Assembly (NCBI GenBank): GCA_001600455.1
Contig: BCKC01000003.1
Span: 2,642,315 to 2,706,314, forward strand
Direction: 5' to 3'
Length of the DNA stretch: 64,000 bases
From: Endocalyx cinctus
Taxonomy: Eukaryota; Ascomycota; Sordariomycetes; Amphisphaeriales; Apiosporaceae
Numbering within the stretch: the first letter of the stretch is position 1; each line of letters begins with the position of its first letter. The position numbers and the translations under genes were made by a program. Positions 12,570-24,961 of this stretch are shown here, in pieces. The notes under the pieces were generated by a model that had not been told where the DNA came from, did no database searches, and saw nothing but the letters and a program-made list of their open reading frames with translations.

Positions 12570-14218
12570 TTATTTTTTAAAACTGACCTTGCACCCATTT
12601 GCATTTTGACAAGTCAGCTTTAATTTTCCCTTCCAATCCTTACTGTCTCTACTCTCAAGTGAGTCGTACCGCATTGCTAAGCCCGCCAGTACAAATGAAG
12701 CCTCTATCAGACTTTTTTGTTGACCAAGGCATACTCTGACACCACCACCAAAACCCATAAACTCCCACTGGTCTGGTCTAATCGTTTCCCAGCGCTCCGG
12801 GCGAAAAGCCTCAACATCTTCTCCGAATACGTTGAGATTCCGATGCAGTGCGTAATAGCTTAATTCGACCTTTGTCCCTTTCGGCACGAAAACAGGTCCA
12901 TCCTGGTTTGGTCCACCACCAACAGGGAGGATTGTATCGCAAAGAGCGACACGTCCTAAAAGAGGAAATATAGGGTAGAGCCTTAAAGCTGGAGGAATAT
13001 TAATTATTAATTAGCACGTTTTTCCATAATAGCAACTTGGAAACTCACATTCGAATAGAATATGTCGCAAGGTCTGGCTACGTTGTAGTCCATCAAGATC
13101 CAATGCCTCTGCTCCTAACACTATAGCCTCTTCGCGTATTTGACGCCAGTATTTCGGATGCCTAGCCAAGAGGAAAATCGTGTTCCCCAGAAGAGCTGAG
13201 GTTGTTTCTTGAGAAGCCATCATACCTTGAATGACCTGACTTCTAATGAACTGTACGTTACTACTTCTTGAAGTAATTAAGCAGTCGATCAAACTGACCT
13301 TCGTGTCATGGTCAATAGTTGCATTTTACCTCGCCCGCGCTTTTTTCATGCCTAGAGCTACGTAGTAATCTATGAAATTATGTGCAGTCTGACAAGCTTG
13401 AAGGTACCTGCCCTTTGGAACAAGCCACCAGGCCCATCCAAGTACAATTCGGACCATGGTCCAGAACAGCGAGCTATGAAAAGCATCGACAAACTCCTCA
13501 GTAGTACATGGAGCATTTTGCATTTCACTACCCGGCCGTATACCCATCAAGAAGTGCAAAGAAGTATCAACAAACTTTACCGAACAATTAGCAATAATCA
13601 TGATAAGATATACAAATCTCAAACCCTTACAATTGCATATAATAATGGTTGTAGGTCAACGGTGGAGCCGTTTGTTGGTATTTGACGGAATAAGCTATCC
13701 ATTACTTGAGATAGAATGTCGAAATCGACCGCATTACTCTTTGCTAAGGCTGGTGTAATCGATTTCCTCGAAACCTTCCATTCGGGGCCGTCCACGGTGA
13801 GAAATTCGCGCCCACAGAAAAATTTCATCGCCGGAAGTCTCACCGGCTGAATACCCCACTCATTACCACGACTATTGATCGCCTTAATATTTTCCGGGGC
13901 GATTGTGAATATTGAGGGCGCCGTGGCCAAAGGGTTAATTTTGAAGGATTGCCCATGTCGCAGGTGGGTCGAATGTAAAAGGGCCAAATCGTCGCGGATG
14001 GCAACCTGAAAGTCCAATCCCATCAACGGATCGAGGGGTCGATGCACTTTGATAAGTCCTTGACTCTTCTGTTTCTGATTTGAAACTTTATGACCTCTCC
14101 AGCGACGAGAAAAGAAAAACGCGATCGCGACGAGGCATACGGTAATAAACGCATTCCATTTGGTAGCCATCCTGCCATCTTTCGGTTGTGACCGGATTTT
14201 TAAACGATGGTGGGGCAT
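12570..14218 (-). CDS. Cytochrome P450, CYP52-like
   Basis: Membrane-bound haem monooxygenase of the type acting on fatty acids or alkanes (CYP52-related; substrate assignment is inference). Four exons: 14218-13631, 13574-13330, 13293-13049, 12988-12570; phases agree, 498 residues. An internal ATG at 14170 begins MATKWNAFITVCLVAIAFFF, a better ER anchor start, and would give 482 residues; I cannot decide between them. Landmarks in order: C-helix region GPEWKVSRKSITPAL, I-helix MMASQETTSALL (A/G-x-x-T), K-helix ESLRLYP (ExxR) across the last intron, PERW, and the haem loop FGFGGGVRVCLGQQ with the cysteine ligand. The frame is open throughout, unlike the second P450 in this window. No reductase or biosynthetic backbone gene is adjacent. 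Confidence 0.88.
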
Positions 14219-16166
14219 GGGGTAGAGAAATTCGAATAGCTTTATTTATCTATAGGGGAGGTATATTAAAGGACTCAAGTCAAAAATAAATATTTGGTCA
14301 TCTATTACTACGTAACTATTCTGTACACGACCACGAATTTTACCCAACGTAATATGGCATATAACATGAAAAACACTTTAGAACCCGAAATACTGTGTAA
14401 ACAGTCTTAGCCCTTGCATCTATAATCCATAGTGCAGCATGACATGCATATATTTTGAACCAGCAGCTCTTGACCAAGGTAGTATATACCAAGTATAGTT
14501 GGTTGAAACCTAAGCGTTGTTGATTGGGGACCAATCAGGGACAGTACCCTACACCCCGACTCGGGACCGACTCGTTTATGCTGTGCCTTAATGGGGCATT
14601 TTTAACCACTTTATTAGTGTATTTCCCCTGGTATTTCTCTTTATTTTATCACTAACTCGGGTATAATACCCGGGCTTGGGTGTTGGTTTGTTGGTTCACG
14701 ATGCGGCGACAAGTTCAAGGGATTTCCGAGTTCCCATCTTCCCCCCTCCTCCCCCTCCCCTCTTTCTCTCTCTCTCCCTCTCTTTCTTTCTTTCTTTTCA
14801 TAATGTAATTTATTATTGTACTTGCTTATTGATTTTCAGTCGCAATTTTAAGACATTCTTATAATCCTTCTGTAACTAGATTTAAGGGTCCTAGCAATGC
14901 CAAGATCCGATTGGCCAGAAGTTCGGCCCGGTGCATCTGCACCATTTCTTGGTAGGCGAGCCGCATTGAATATGGTATACAAGGGTTATAAGAAGCGAAG
15001 ATATACCTACATGAATCGCTGCACGTTCAGCTTCCCACAGCTTGGAAGTCGTGTGTTCGCCAAGCAGATACGAAAACTCCGTAGTGATAGTTATCGGATA
15101 GAATATACAAAAGTGCTAAATATAGGGAAGACTGTCTTCATATGGTCAAATCTCGTAGTTACATTAAGTAGCTGCATAATTATGCATTTGAAGCTCCCAT
15201 TTCTACTTTAATGAGGACTCGTGCTTATGTGGATGTAGCCATATATACACTTCAATTAAATGCTGTGTTATTCCTCCCAAATACATTATTGATATTCTCT
15301 TATATACTCTTTGGCGAGTCATAATAGGGTACTTACTATCACATCCATCTTGATCCATTTTCGGTGTCGAATAAAAGTTTCTCGGTAAAANAAAAAAAAA
15401 AAAAAAAAAACTTCTACACCCAAAAGAGAAATAGATATATAACTATTAGCTAATTGATCTAGTGGCCCAGCTACATGAGGGGCCCCAGTAATTATAATGA
15501 AAGAGCCATAACTTAACATCACACGAAACCGTTCAGGATCCTTTCCTTGGAAAGGTCATCCCTAAACTGGATTCTGACACTTTTGCGCACTAAATAATTT
15601 CAATTTCGAAAAGTATTGCTGTAAACGCATAACAATAGCTTCTGGGCTCACCAGGTGTACCGTTTTCGTGTTTCCAATAGTTCTACCTACCTATAATAGC
15701 AATAATATATATTACTGCAAATATATATTCTCGTCGTATTTTGATCCTGACAATGCAGGAACGAGGAAAAGTTTTGCGCCTATACGAGAGGGAAAAGGGG
15801 GTGGGAAGAGAGGAGTGGAAGTAAAGGATATCACAGATAATGTTGCTTTAGAGTACGTGACAGAAAAAAGAAGTATGGCCGTGCGATCAAAAGCACCCTG
15901 CCCGTGCATGTTTCTTCCCGGGTAACAACTGGTTAGCCCATGTCTGTAGGATCAATTCGAAACTTGCACAGATTTCACTCTCATTTCACACGAACTGAAG
16001 GAATTTAAGAAGCAAATCAAGAGTGGACTCTCTTCGTCATTCAGTTTACTTCATTTTTGCTTGTTCTACTTAACTAGGTAGCCAGTTCCCGGACTGGAAC
16101 TGATCATCATTTACTTCTCAAATGATTCCCATAAACCTTGAGTGGTAAGAAGTTTAAACCAACAAC
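14219..16166. other. Intergenic stretch with low-complexity DNA
   Basis: No gene recognised. It has a CT-rich run near 14741-14798, and an A-tract at 15390-15410 interrupted by one undetermined base (n at 15391). A frame at 14897-15211 (+) encodes a basic 104-residue product that I cannot relate to a family. The right end is the promoter of the gene starting at 16167. Confidence 0.5.
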
Positions 16167-17586
16167 ATGGCCACCTCCGCCATGGCTCTTCCGTCAAACC
16201 CAGACGAGAACTTCGGACCAGCCATATTAGCGACGACGTTTATCTTTACGGGTTTGGCTCTTATATCAACAGCTTTACGTCTCTATGTGCGAGGTCTAGT
16301 TATCAAGAACGTCGGCCTGGATGTAGGTTATTTCATCGTCGCCATTCGTCTGTTACCAGAATGGTGTGTTTAGCAACGGCTGACTAGAAAAAATATTTTG
16401 ATAGGATGGGTTGATGAGTTTTGCCATGCTCCTTATGCTGGCTTGTCAGGGCATCATCGTAGCTCAAGTCGAATACGGAGCTGGACGGCATATTGGTGAC
16501 CTGGATCCTGCGGTCGTAATGATGGGACTCAAGTTGAATTTCATCTCTCAGCCGATGTTCTTGATTGGCGTATGCATTGTCAAGTTGGCCGTTGGTGCAG
16601 CTCTGTTGCGTATTTCGTCAACCAAGTTTTGGAAGTACTTGGTTATCTCCGTCATGGCTTTTATGGCTGCATATACGACGGCGAGTGTCTTTGTAAGTCA
16701 ATCATTTGTTGATAAGAATAGTTTTTGTTGCTCAAAAGGGCTTGTTATATAAAAGAGAGACCTCGGTATTGACTTATCTATGACGCAGACAGTTTTGTTT
16801 CAGTGCACCGACCTTCGAGTACTCTGGGATACTTCCGTAAAATCTGTTTGTTGGGGACAGGAGGTCCTTCAAGGTCTTAGCTACGCTAATAACACGATAA
16901 ACATTATCACCGACATACTGTTCGCTGTTATCATCCCGACGCCGATGCTGTGGAACCTCAACGTCAACCGCCAGGCGCGGATCACGCTGTTCGGCATCCT
17001 CGGGCTCGGCCTCTTCGCGAGCTCGGCCGCCATCGTCAAGGCCAAGTACCTCGAGAACTACGGCCAGCTCGGCGACTGGCTCTGGGACTCGCGCAACATC
17101 ACCATATGGTACACGATCGAATACTGCACCGGCATCATAGCCGGTAACCTGCCCACCCTCCGCCCTCTATTCCGCGGTCTCTTAGGGAGCGTCTATGCGC
17201 GCGGCTCTCGCAAGACCGGGGCCTCCAATAGCGCCGCGTACGCTCGGAGGTCGACGTTGGGCACCGGAAAGAACAATAACTGGAGAAGCTTGTCGAGTGG
17301 GAATAGGCCCGGTCCTGCCGACGCGGAGGATGCAAGTAGCGAGCGGGCCTTTAACCAGGCTATGGCAAGCAAGGAGGAGTATGAACTTGGCATCACGAGT
17401 AAGATTAATACCGTCAATGACAAGGTACCTGTAGGCGGAAAGGGATTTACCACTATTACGATAGAGGCCGACAACAGCGATGAAGAGCTCACCAGACCTG
17501 ATTATTCGTATGATCGTAGCGGTATCCGGAAGACGACAACGACAACGGTCACGAGATATTCTAATCGGAAAGATGGCTATGTTTAA
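16167..17586 (+). CDS. PTH11-like rhodopsin-domain membrane protein
   Basis: Seven-helix integral membrane protein of the fungal rhodopsin-domain (PTH11-like) family, without a CFEM module. Three exons: 16167-16322, 16405-16692, 16789-17586, all phase 0, 413 residues. The short N-terminus (MATSAMALPSNPDENFGPAI) leads directly into helix 1 and RLYVRGLVIKNVGLD. Splicing to the next exon restores the family motif GLDDGLMSFAMLLM. Further hallmarks are QVEYGAGRHIGD, ISQPMFLIGVCIVKLAVGAALLR shortened by family variation, FQCTDLRVLWD, and the last-helix segment WYTIEYCTGIIAGNLPTLRPL. The tail of about 140 residues is polar with a Thr-rich end. The first donor (GTAGGT) is unusual but gives the expected junction. 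Likely a plasma-membrane sensor; ligand unknown. Confidence 0.85.
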
Positions 17587-18329
17587 CATATGATCTGTTG
17601 GATATGTTGAATTGTACCTAGAAAGATAGTTCAAGATCCAGATCTTGAAGATTTTGGATCTTCCGCATAGTTACAGATAGGCATGTGATAAGACATCACG
17701 GAATTTTTTAATTTGTCATTATTAAATTTGATCTAGTCTTCATCCTTATTTTTGTGGAAAGTGCCAGAACCATTGTGATTTCGTCGATGTAAGTGCGGAC
17801 ATTTACGGCGCGGAGATCAGCAAACGTATTGATATGTAGGGTAATGTATAGCTCAACATTATTGATATCGGCGACGTATTCGCTAAAGCTCACCTACATT
17901 ATATACTCGAGAAACATGTTGACATTTTCCTAAATGCTTTCTTCAAAGATTGCCATTCTCCACGTATTTCAGCGTTGGAAACTCTGTAGTACGAAAACCA
18001 TCAGCCTGATAATGGATCGACTGGTAACGTGACCCGGGGATTGGGGTGTACAAGTTTAAGCGGTGTCTTTTGATCTGCGTCAATAAGTGTGGTAATTATG
18101 TTATATCAAAGTCTTAAAATTAATAAGGGAAACATTTTCAGCATAATGGCCATATTTGGGTTACTCGTAAGAACGGAATGTAATGTAAGGCATTCTAGAA
18201 ATAATGATAACTACCGCAGATCTGATCCCTTACTCCTAATACAATAATTGTCTTGAGATAATTTGGTTATAGCATTGGCTAGTTGAATAAGCATGATTCG
18301 GGTGTCGCAAATCGGTATTCTAATACATG
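17587..18329. other. Intergenic stretch
   Basis: AT-rich region between the 3' ends of the PTH11-like gene (+) and the HET-domain relic (-), that is a convergent arrangement. I see no gene or clear terminator structure in it. Confidence 0.5.
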
Positions 18330-20395
18330 TCACACAATGGTGGTATTCTGCCACGAAATCGGCGTTGCTGGCTGTTGAGTACCAGAGGAAGAACTTCCAC
18401 TAAGTACCTCTCCTGCCATGGCACCGTCAACTATACCTAGTTAGCTAAATTTTACCACTTGTAAACCCATTTTACTTACCATAAGCGTCGGAAACGAGCC
18501 GGAAAGTATCGCTATGGTCAACTTTACGAAGTATCATGGGATAGTTACAACCCGCAATGATACATAGATAGTCGCCCCGCTGGACAGTACTAGAACTAAT
18601 TGCAAAGCGACCTGTATCTGTGACAAGAAACCTCCTTTCCCTCATAATGTTGACAGCTATGTAATCCGTGAATAACTCCTTTCCTGTGATAACACCACTT
18701 GAAATTCCGGCTGATAGAGTCCTAATGACTTCTCTTCTGAGCGAAATATCGACGACAAATGACTGAGTATTCACTGAAGTCCCTCGGCTCTTCGCAGCGA
18801 TTATATATGCAGCCATAACATCCTCATCAAATTGTGAGTAACCCTCGGTGGTATATCGGAATCGGTTGAATACTATGTTTCCATCCCAGGAGCGTTGATT
18901 ATTGCCGACGCGAAAAGTACTTGTCATATCGGCTATCTGATCGAAAATTACTGCTGAAACTGTCAATGTATTCAACTTGTCGCCAAACTCGAAATATGCC
19001 TTGCTTCTACCCGATGCTGAGAATCCGCAAAAGTGGGACTCAAGCTCGAAAAGCGATCCCGTGTGAAAAACAGTAAGTATTCTTCTCCCGTTAACAAGCA
19101 GAGTTGGTCGATGGTCGTTCGCTTCTTTTCGCCAGTCTGGAACCCATGATGGAAGGAGGTTCATATCAACCTTACAACTCGCAGCAAGGAGAATATCGAG
19201 CGTTTGTTCCGTCATTATGATACTTCGAGCAGCTTCCTTATATACCATATCTATAGGCTTCGAATAGTTGGGTGTGATTCTCAGTAGCGGTATGTTCTCG
19301 ACTATGCCAAGAATAGAGTAGATCTTATCCCGGGGGTCGGTAACCTCACGGTCCCAGGTATTCCAAAGAATGTCAGAAAAAGTACGGCTTTCGGTCTTCG
19401 CACAAACCAGGTGTAGAACTAGGCCGTATCTCCTCTTAGTTGACTCCCACAATTTTAACTGACGTGGATTTAAGACTGATAAACCGCATGCCAACCAATC
19501 AAGTAGTGGAATTCCACCATCCGCTCTGGAACCAGCCTTCTCGATTTTGGAACCCTCATTTTCAATAATATCAACCATGCTGTCACAACCCACCAGGAGC
19601 GTCGAAGCCCCCTTGATTGTATCCCACGAGATTATGGACGACCCGCACTGAATGACTGCGTCAGTTGCACTCCAGACTTCTTGAAGAACCCAGGCACGAG
19701 ACCACCATGGCCGAGACAATAGCTCATGCAGTGCCTCCCATTCGTCATCGCTTGAGAATCGTTTATTTCCTAAAAGTTTCTGCAGCAGTTGTAAATCCCA
19801 AGCGTTGCTTTCTACGGGGCGTCCGTCATTCCTCAGGTGATTGAGAAACTTCAGAAGTTCCAGCGCACGATCACTCGAGTCACTTTTAGCCCCCAACCAT
19901 ATGATTACTTGCCTCGCTGTTCGGTAGATATCTCGCATGAGTCCAACTTGCTGACTTCGTTCTCCATCGTTCTCCTGATCAATGCAGAGAGCGTCGATCC
20001 ACAATGTGCGCTTATGGCGCGTAAAGCGCAGATGCTGAAGCGCTTCATACAAATTTGATGAAACGGCCAACCTCGCGGTTTCCGTCATGGCACTGTAAGT
20101 TAATCAGATTCATTTTCGGTCAATTAAATATGTTTTGACTAATGTACTAATCAAGTCCAACAATGTCTTTATTATCTTTTGAATTTACCGTCATAAATCT
20201 TACCATTACATGGTGGGCATAGTCTTGTGTGCCCCAAGCGTATGACAAGGCTTCATATTGGGGACTGGAACTGAACGTGACGTGAAAAATCTCAACTGAG
20301 ATCGGCGATGAATCCCGGCCCGGGAGGAGATTTACAAGTCAGATATCATCGGTGGCCTTGAGTGGCATGTAGTTATATTTGGTAAATGAATCCAT
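18330..20395 (-). pseudogene. HET-domain (heterokaryon incompatibility) gene, disrupted
   Basis: Member of the HET-domain family, whose proteins act in cell death during non-self recognition. Exons by inference: 20395-20204, 20092-18480, 18430-18330. The first exon begins MDSFTKYNYMPLKATDDI and later carries the conserved YEALSYAWGTQDY, but a TGA at 20341-20339 interrupts it after 18 codons. The intron join gives CHDGNRE and then needs loss of one base at about 20071-20072 to reach LAVSSNLYEALQHLRF, so there is also a 1-nt insertion. Downstream the frame is open for over 530 codons with the family motifs LWIDALCIDQE, RDIYRTARQVIIWLG and WSRAWVLQEVW. The last exon gives DAYVDGAMAGEV, like the usual HET C-terminus. 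Translation from an internal ATG at 20088 could yield about 569 residues lacking the first conserved motif. I consider it a recent pseudogene or a truncated allele. Confidence 0.8.
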
Positions 20396-22199
20396 AATCA
20401 AAGTCTAATTCCAACGCTGCTACAACTAGGATAAATAAATAATAAAGGAAATAAGCTGTGAAGTGATTATGAGATATGATTACTACGTATTATTTACAGC
20501 AATAATAATACTGGAGGTAAGTTTGACTAGGGCTTATTAAATAATGTATTTATTTATTTTTTCGTTAAATATGTAGCTTGTTTATCTTTCAAGCCAAAAA
20601 AACTCCCCGAGTAGACTTGGGCATGATTATTGTATAGAGAGGGGAGTTAGGCACCAGTAAGTGGCGTATGCAGTGCCCCATAAGGTAACGGAGCATCAAG
20701 GGGCGTAATACTGGAGGTGAGATTACAGCTGCTGAAACAATAGGACAAATAGAGAATTGCTACCGTTTAAATTGTGCAAAAAAAAAAAAAAAAAAAAAAA
20801 AAAAAGAAAAGAAAAAAGAGGGGTTTTGTAGTGAAGGCCAACCACCACCCGAGATTCTAAAAACCTCGCTCCACTACTGAAGAGTGACCGGTCTCTATGA
20901 GAACTTGCGGCTAAAACAGGAGATGCTTGTTTCCGATCGTCACCACCAGGACTCACAGGTGGGATGTTCCCGTTTCCTGGAGTGGGAGATCAAGGAAGGA
21001 TGCTAAGTAGAGAAAAAAACCAAACAGTCAAGCGACCGAGGGAAAAGAACCTCTAAGTACCTTGATTTCCCATAGTTAATGGGGTTCAGCATCAGGGACA
21101 AGCATGTTGTGCGGGATGACCAATTGCAATGTCCACGGCGAGCGCACATCTTCAGATTCTGCGTACCGGAAGCCTTTGAGTGGACGGGGTCTTAGAGTTC
21201 TACAAGAGCTAGTCACGACAAGATTTGCTTTGTTGAGTCGAATGGATCATCTCTCCCAACAGATATAGCAGTGAACAACTATCTTCCGAAACGACAGGAC
21301 CGAAAATGCCGGCGCGACGATAGTAAACGTGCGAAGGAGCGATATCCGGTGGGGCTACTCAGTGGAAAATTCAAATATCGAGGCCGGAGCTCAAAGCCAT
21401 GCACCGATGATCTCACCGACGCAAGATAGAGTTATTTGGTGTTGTCGAGTGAATCATTTAACAAGATATGGAAACAGGTAAGTGTACTCAAGGTGTTGCT
21501 AATCAGGGAGAGCAGGGACCGTCGTAATTCAGCCCGATAACGCAGGGGCGAAAGGAGCTCCAGCCGGTGCATCATTGGTTGTACAACTATTTAACGGGTC
21601 GAGAGGCCCCGCCACTCCATCTCGAAAATCCCAGGGTACACCAAGTCACCCGGGCCAAGGGTATGGTCAGCTCCATTGCTAAATTGAGCCAACCTACCCC
21701 CTTTAAATTTATAAGAGAGTTGTTAATTAATGTTTGGTTGTTCGAGGTGGAAGGTGCGATGTAACACGAGAAGTAAATATATACCATTTATTTGAACTCA
21801 ATAATTATTCAATATCATCGAGAGTGCTTCGGAAGAGCTGGTTGTTGAAATGATATTGCTTAAGGTGTAATTATAGATCATGTAGAAAAGAAAGAAGGAA
21901 GAAAAGTGAGAGTAGGGTTGATTACATACTATCAGAGTGTTAGAGCTTATGAATGTGAATTGGGAGCTTGGCAATCATATTGAATGTAATACTATGTAAA
22001 TATCTCATTGAATTAGGGCTCAAGGAACTATCTATTTCTATGAATCGAATGGGAGCTTAGCACCTTATTTATAATGTTTCCCGAGCTGGTAATACGTAGT
22101 CGCGGGATTGGTTAATCTCTCAGACCGGGTCAGTAAGCTTGATCCCACCCCTTAATTTAACGTCTCCGATACCAAGTCCCATTCAGTCCCACTTCTCCG
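20396..22199. other. Intergenic stretch, no gene recognised
   Basis: About 1.8 kb without a supportable gene. It contains a long A-tract near 20778-20804. Local base composition around 21060-21660 is richer in GC than its flanks, which may mean an old coding remnant, but no frame there resembles a protein family I know. Confidence 0.45.
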
Positions 22200-22541
22200 T
22201 CACACTTGATAAGTAATATCAAATTCTTCGCCGAGTTCAAATCCATGAATCTCACCGGTTAATGTTTTGAGAAAAGTCGAACATTCACTCCCAGGACGGC
22301 CGAGTACAAGTAGCATCTCTCCCGGGCGTATCAAGCCCTCGAAATTATGAAGGATTCCGACCTTATGAACTGTTCTTGAGCCGAATAGTCTCCTAATAGA
22401 AGAAAAGACTGAAAAAATGGATGAGCCGACCGTGGCTTGATACTGATCCAAGATAGCGGCCCCATTACTAAAGCCACATGATGTTTCGATTTGGTATGAG
22501 GGCGTTTCAAGGAAGTCCCCTTGCTGTTGTTTCTTTTCCAT
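22200..22541 (-). pseudogene. PDR-type ABC transporter, N-terminal fragment
   Basis: The 113-residue frame matches the N-terminal cytosolic part of a full-size fungal PDR (ABCG) drug-efflux transporter up to the first nucleotide-binding domain. It reads VGILHNFEGLIRPGEMLLVL followed by a Walker A region, GRPGSECSTFLKTLTGE, and stops soon after at ITYQV. Intact family members are about 1,400-1,500 residues; nothing of the rest was found towards 22000. The usual Walker A is GRPGSGCST; here the second glycine is Glu (GGA-type codon to GAA), which should abolish nucleotide binding. The 3' end coincides with a possible splice donor (CAAGTG), but no downstream exon is seen. It lies head to head with the broken P450, so both may descend from one former cluster. 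Confidence 0.75.
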
Positions 22542-23101
22542 GTCAATCAGAGGGAGTTATACTGCTTCTTTTGTGGGTGAGGAGACAAAGACGATGAGTC
22601 GATAACAATTAAGCTGGTAAATGCAGTCCCGAAAAAAAGGTCTCTTAATAGTATTAATGAACGGAATATATCGAGTCACGTATATGCAGCTCGTCTTAGA
22701 ATGGTTTGAGGGGGGCGGACGGCCAACTGCAGGCAATCACATAGGAAATTAATAAATTCGTAAATAATGGAGTAATTAGGTGTTATACACGGCCAGGTAT
22801 CTGACAAGATAGGTCTTGAAAATTATTGGCTAAAGGTACTACCTAGATACTGCACAAGCTACCAACTGGATAGAGCCTTGGAGTACACCAAAGTACGCTT
22901 TTGTGCACGAAATACGGTACAACTGTACAAGTAACATCCATGGACATATACGTATATGCATTCACTCTCTTAGTAGTAGAGCCTCGCTTGGTTCTGACTT
23001 TCGATTACGTTTCAAAAATTTCCTCTCAACTTCACTTCCAATCCATCCCATCATTCCTAACTCAAGTTGAAAATCAACCTCCCCTTCATCGTTCAAACAA
23101 T
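22542..23101. other. Short intergenic region between two broken genes
   Basis: About 560 bp shared 5' region of the ABC-transporter fragment (-) and the P450 relic (+). No further coding sequence is recognisable. It was presumably a divergent promoter. Confidence 0.5.
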
Positions 23102-24961
23102 ATGCTTCTTTACATACTACTTGGTGTATCTGCCGTTGCCATTATCGCCGTGCTGTTTTGCAAACTTTATCCCATTCCTTACCCAGGCATCCCGTACAAC
23201 GAGGATTCTGCCAACCGCATTACTGGGGACATCCGCAGTCTGGTGCCTCTTATCCAGAAGACAAACGAATTTTCTAGCTCCGTCTTTATGGCTACAACGC
23301 AGAAGCTAGGCACTCCTATTGCGCAATTGCTCTTCCCTGGTATACGAAAGCCATTGATTATCCTAGAAGATCCCCGAGAAATTGAGGATGTCTTACTTCG
23401 TCGTAACAAAGAGTTCGACAAATCCACCATGGCGATTGATATATTTGCTCCTATGTTTCCCCATGCTACCATCAGCCAATACACGACCCCAACATTGAAA
23501 GCGCAGAAACGTCTGTGGGCCGATGTCATGAGCACTGAGTTTCTCTGCAAGACAGCTGCACCAAATATTCATAAGGCAACCCTAGAGTTACTAGAGCTCT
23601 GGCGCCTGAAGGCAACGACTGTTTATACGGATCAGCCATTTTCCATTCATGAAGATTTTCAGAACGCGGCACTCGACGCCATATGGGTAGCTGTAGTTGG
23701 GGAAGAACCCGGTGTGACTAGGTATGAAATTAACAAATTACAAATCCAAATCGCGGGTGACGGTCAAAGGTCAAGCGCGCCCCATCCTCGTGGTATCTTC
23801 CTCAAGGAGGAAGTAGCCTATATAGCACAGACCATTGCACGAAACTCGAATAGTCCAGTGCCCAAGTGGTCTCAGAAGATAGAAACATATACGCCACGAT
23901 ACCGCAAATTCCGAGCTACGGTTACAACTGAAATCAGCCTTGCGATGAAAAAAACGGTCGAACGCTTCGAGCGCCTACAAACGGGAAGTCTGGAAGCTGA
24001 CGAGTTTGATTCATGTATGATGGATCTAGTTCTTCGACGTCAGATTCTGGAGGCTAAGAAAGCTGGGAAGCCTTTGACTGGCCCGACAAAGGATCCGAAT
24101 ATGCTTGATGAGATGTTTGTCATGCTTGTTGGGGTTCGTAAACCGTCTTATTATGTAGATGATCAATGCTAAAAATGATCTTATATTAGGGGCATGACTC
24201 GACTGCCAATGCTCTTACTTGGTTCGTGAGATAAATATATTTATGGAGGCCTCTCCAGATGTTCAAGACGAGTTACGCTCTGCTTTAAGGGCGGCATTTC
24301 CCGACAACCATGTCCCATCGGTTAAAGAGATATTGGAAACCAATATACCTTATCTCGATGCTACTTGTGAGGAGGGGTTCCGGCTTGCTGGCGTTGCGAA
24401 AGGGAATTTACGTCAGGCGCTTGTAGACACGGAGATATTGGGCTGTAGAATCCCGAAAGGTGCCGAAGTCTTCATGAACTATCATGTAGACAGAATACCT
24501 GTGGCAGTCGATCAGTCAAAGCGCACTTTAGGAAGTCGTGCCGCCGTCGAGAAGCATGGCGATGGCTTCCAAAACCAAGCTGGACGTGACTTAGGTTCCT
24601 TTCAGCCACGACGGTGGCTAGTGAAAGATAAAGAGACAGGCTCCGAAGTTTTTAATCCTTATGCTCTCCCTTCTCTTGCATTTGGCGGGGGTTATAGAGG
24701 ATGCGCGGGTGAGTAGTTCTCCAGCTATCCATTCTTCCAATATGTCACTAAGGGGCAGAGGTTAAATGAGACACTGGCTAATTAAGGGATATTTTTACTC
24801 AAGGCCGTAAGTTTGCATCTATAGAGTTTCGAATAGTTGTTACCCTTCTCATCTTGAATTTGGAGTTTTCAGAATTACCTGAGAAGTACAAGGCACTGAG
24901 TGCGACAGAGAAAATCTTTCGACGGCCAGATATGCCATATGCAAGAGTTAGTGTCATATAA
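23102..24961 (+). pseudogene. Cytochrome P450 with frameshifting 8-nt insertion
   Basis: Full-length P450 gene in outline: exons 23102-24133, 24190-24708, 24804-24961. The ATG at 23102 starts a membrane anchor (MLLYILLGVSAVAIIAVLFC). The I-helix motif GGHDSTANALTWFV spans the first intron. Then the frame hits a TAA at 24229-24231, while the expected continuation (MEASPDVQDELRSALRAAF) lies in another frame. Exon 2 is 519 nt, but the phase of the next junction needs 3n+1; taking away 8 nt gives 511 and restores it exactly. The extra bases sit in a perfect palindrome, taaatatattta, at 24232-24243. Downstream parts are well preserved: EEGFRLAG (ExxR), PRRW, and the haem loop FGGGYRGCAGRKF across the last intron. 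An otherwise healthy gene with one small lesion suggests recent inactivation or an assembly error. Confidence 0.82.

Noticed and set aside
20723..20956. Frame of 77 codons on the minus strand with a poly-Phe run
   Set aside because: It results from the A-tract at 20778-20804; no protein-like composition otherwise.
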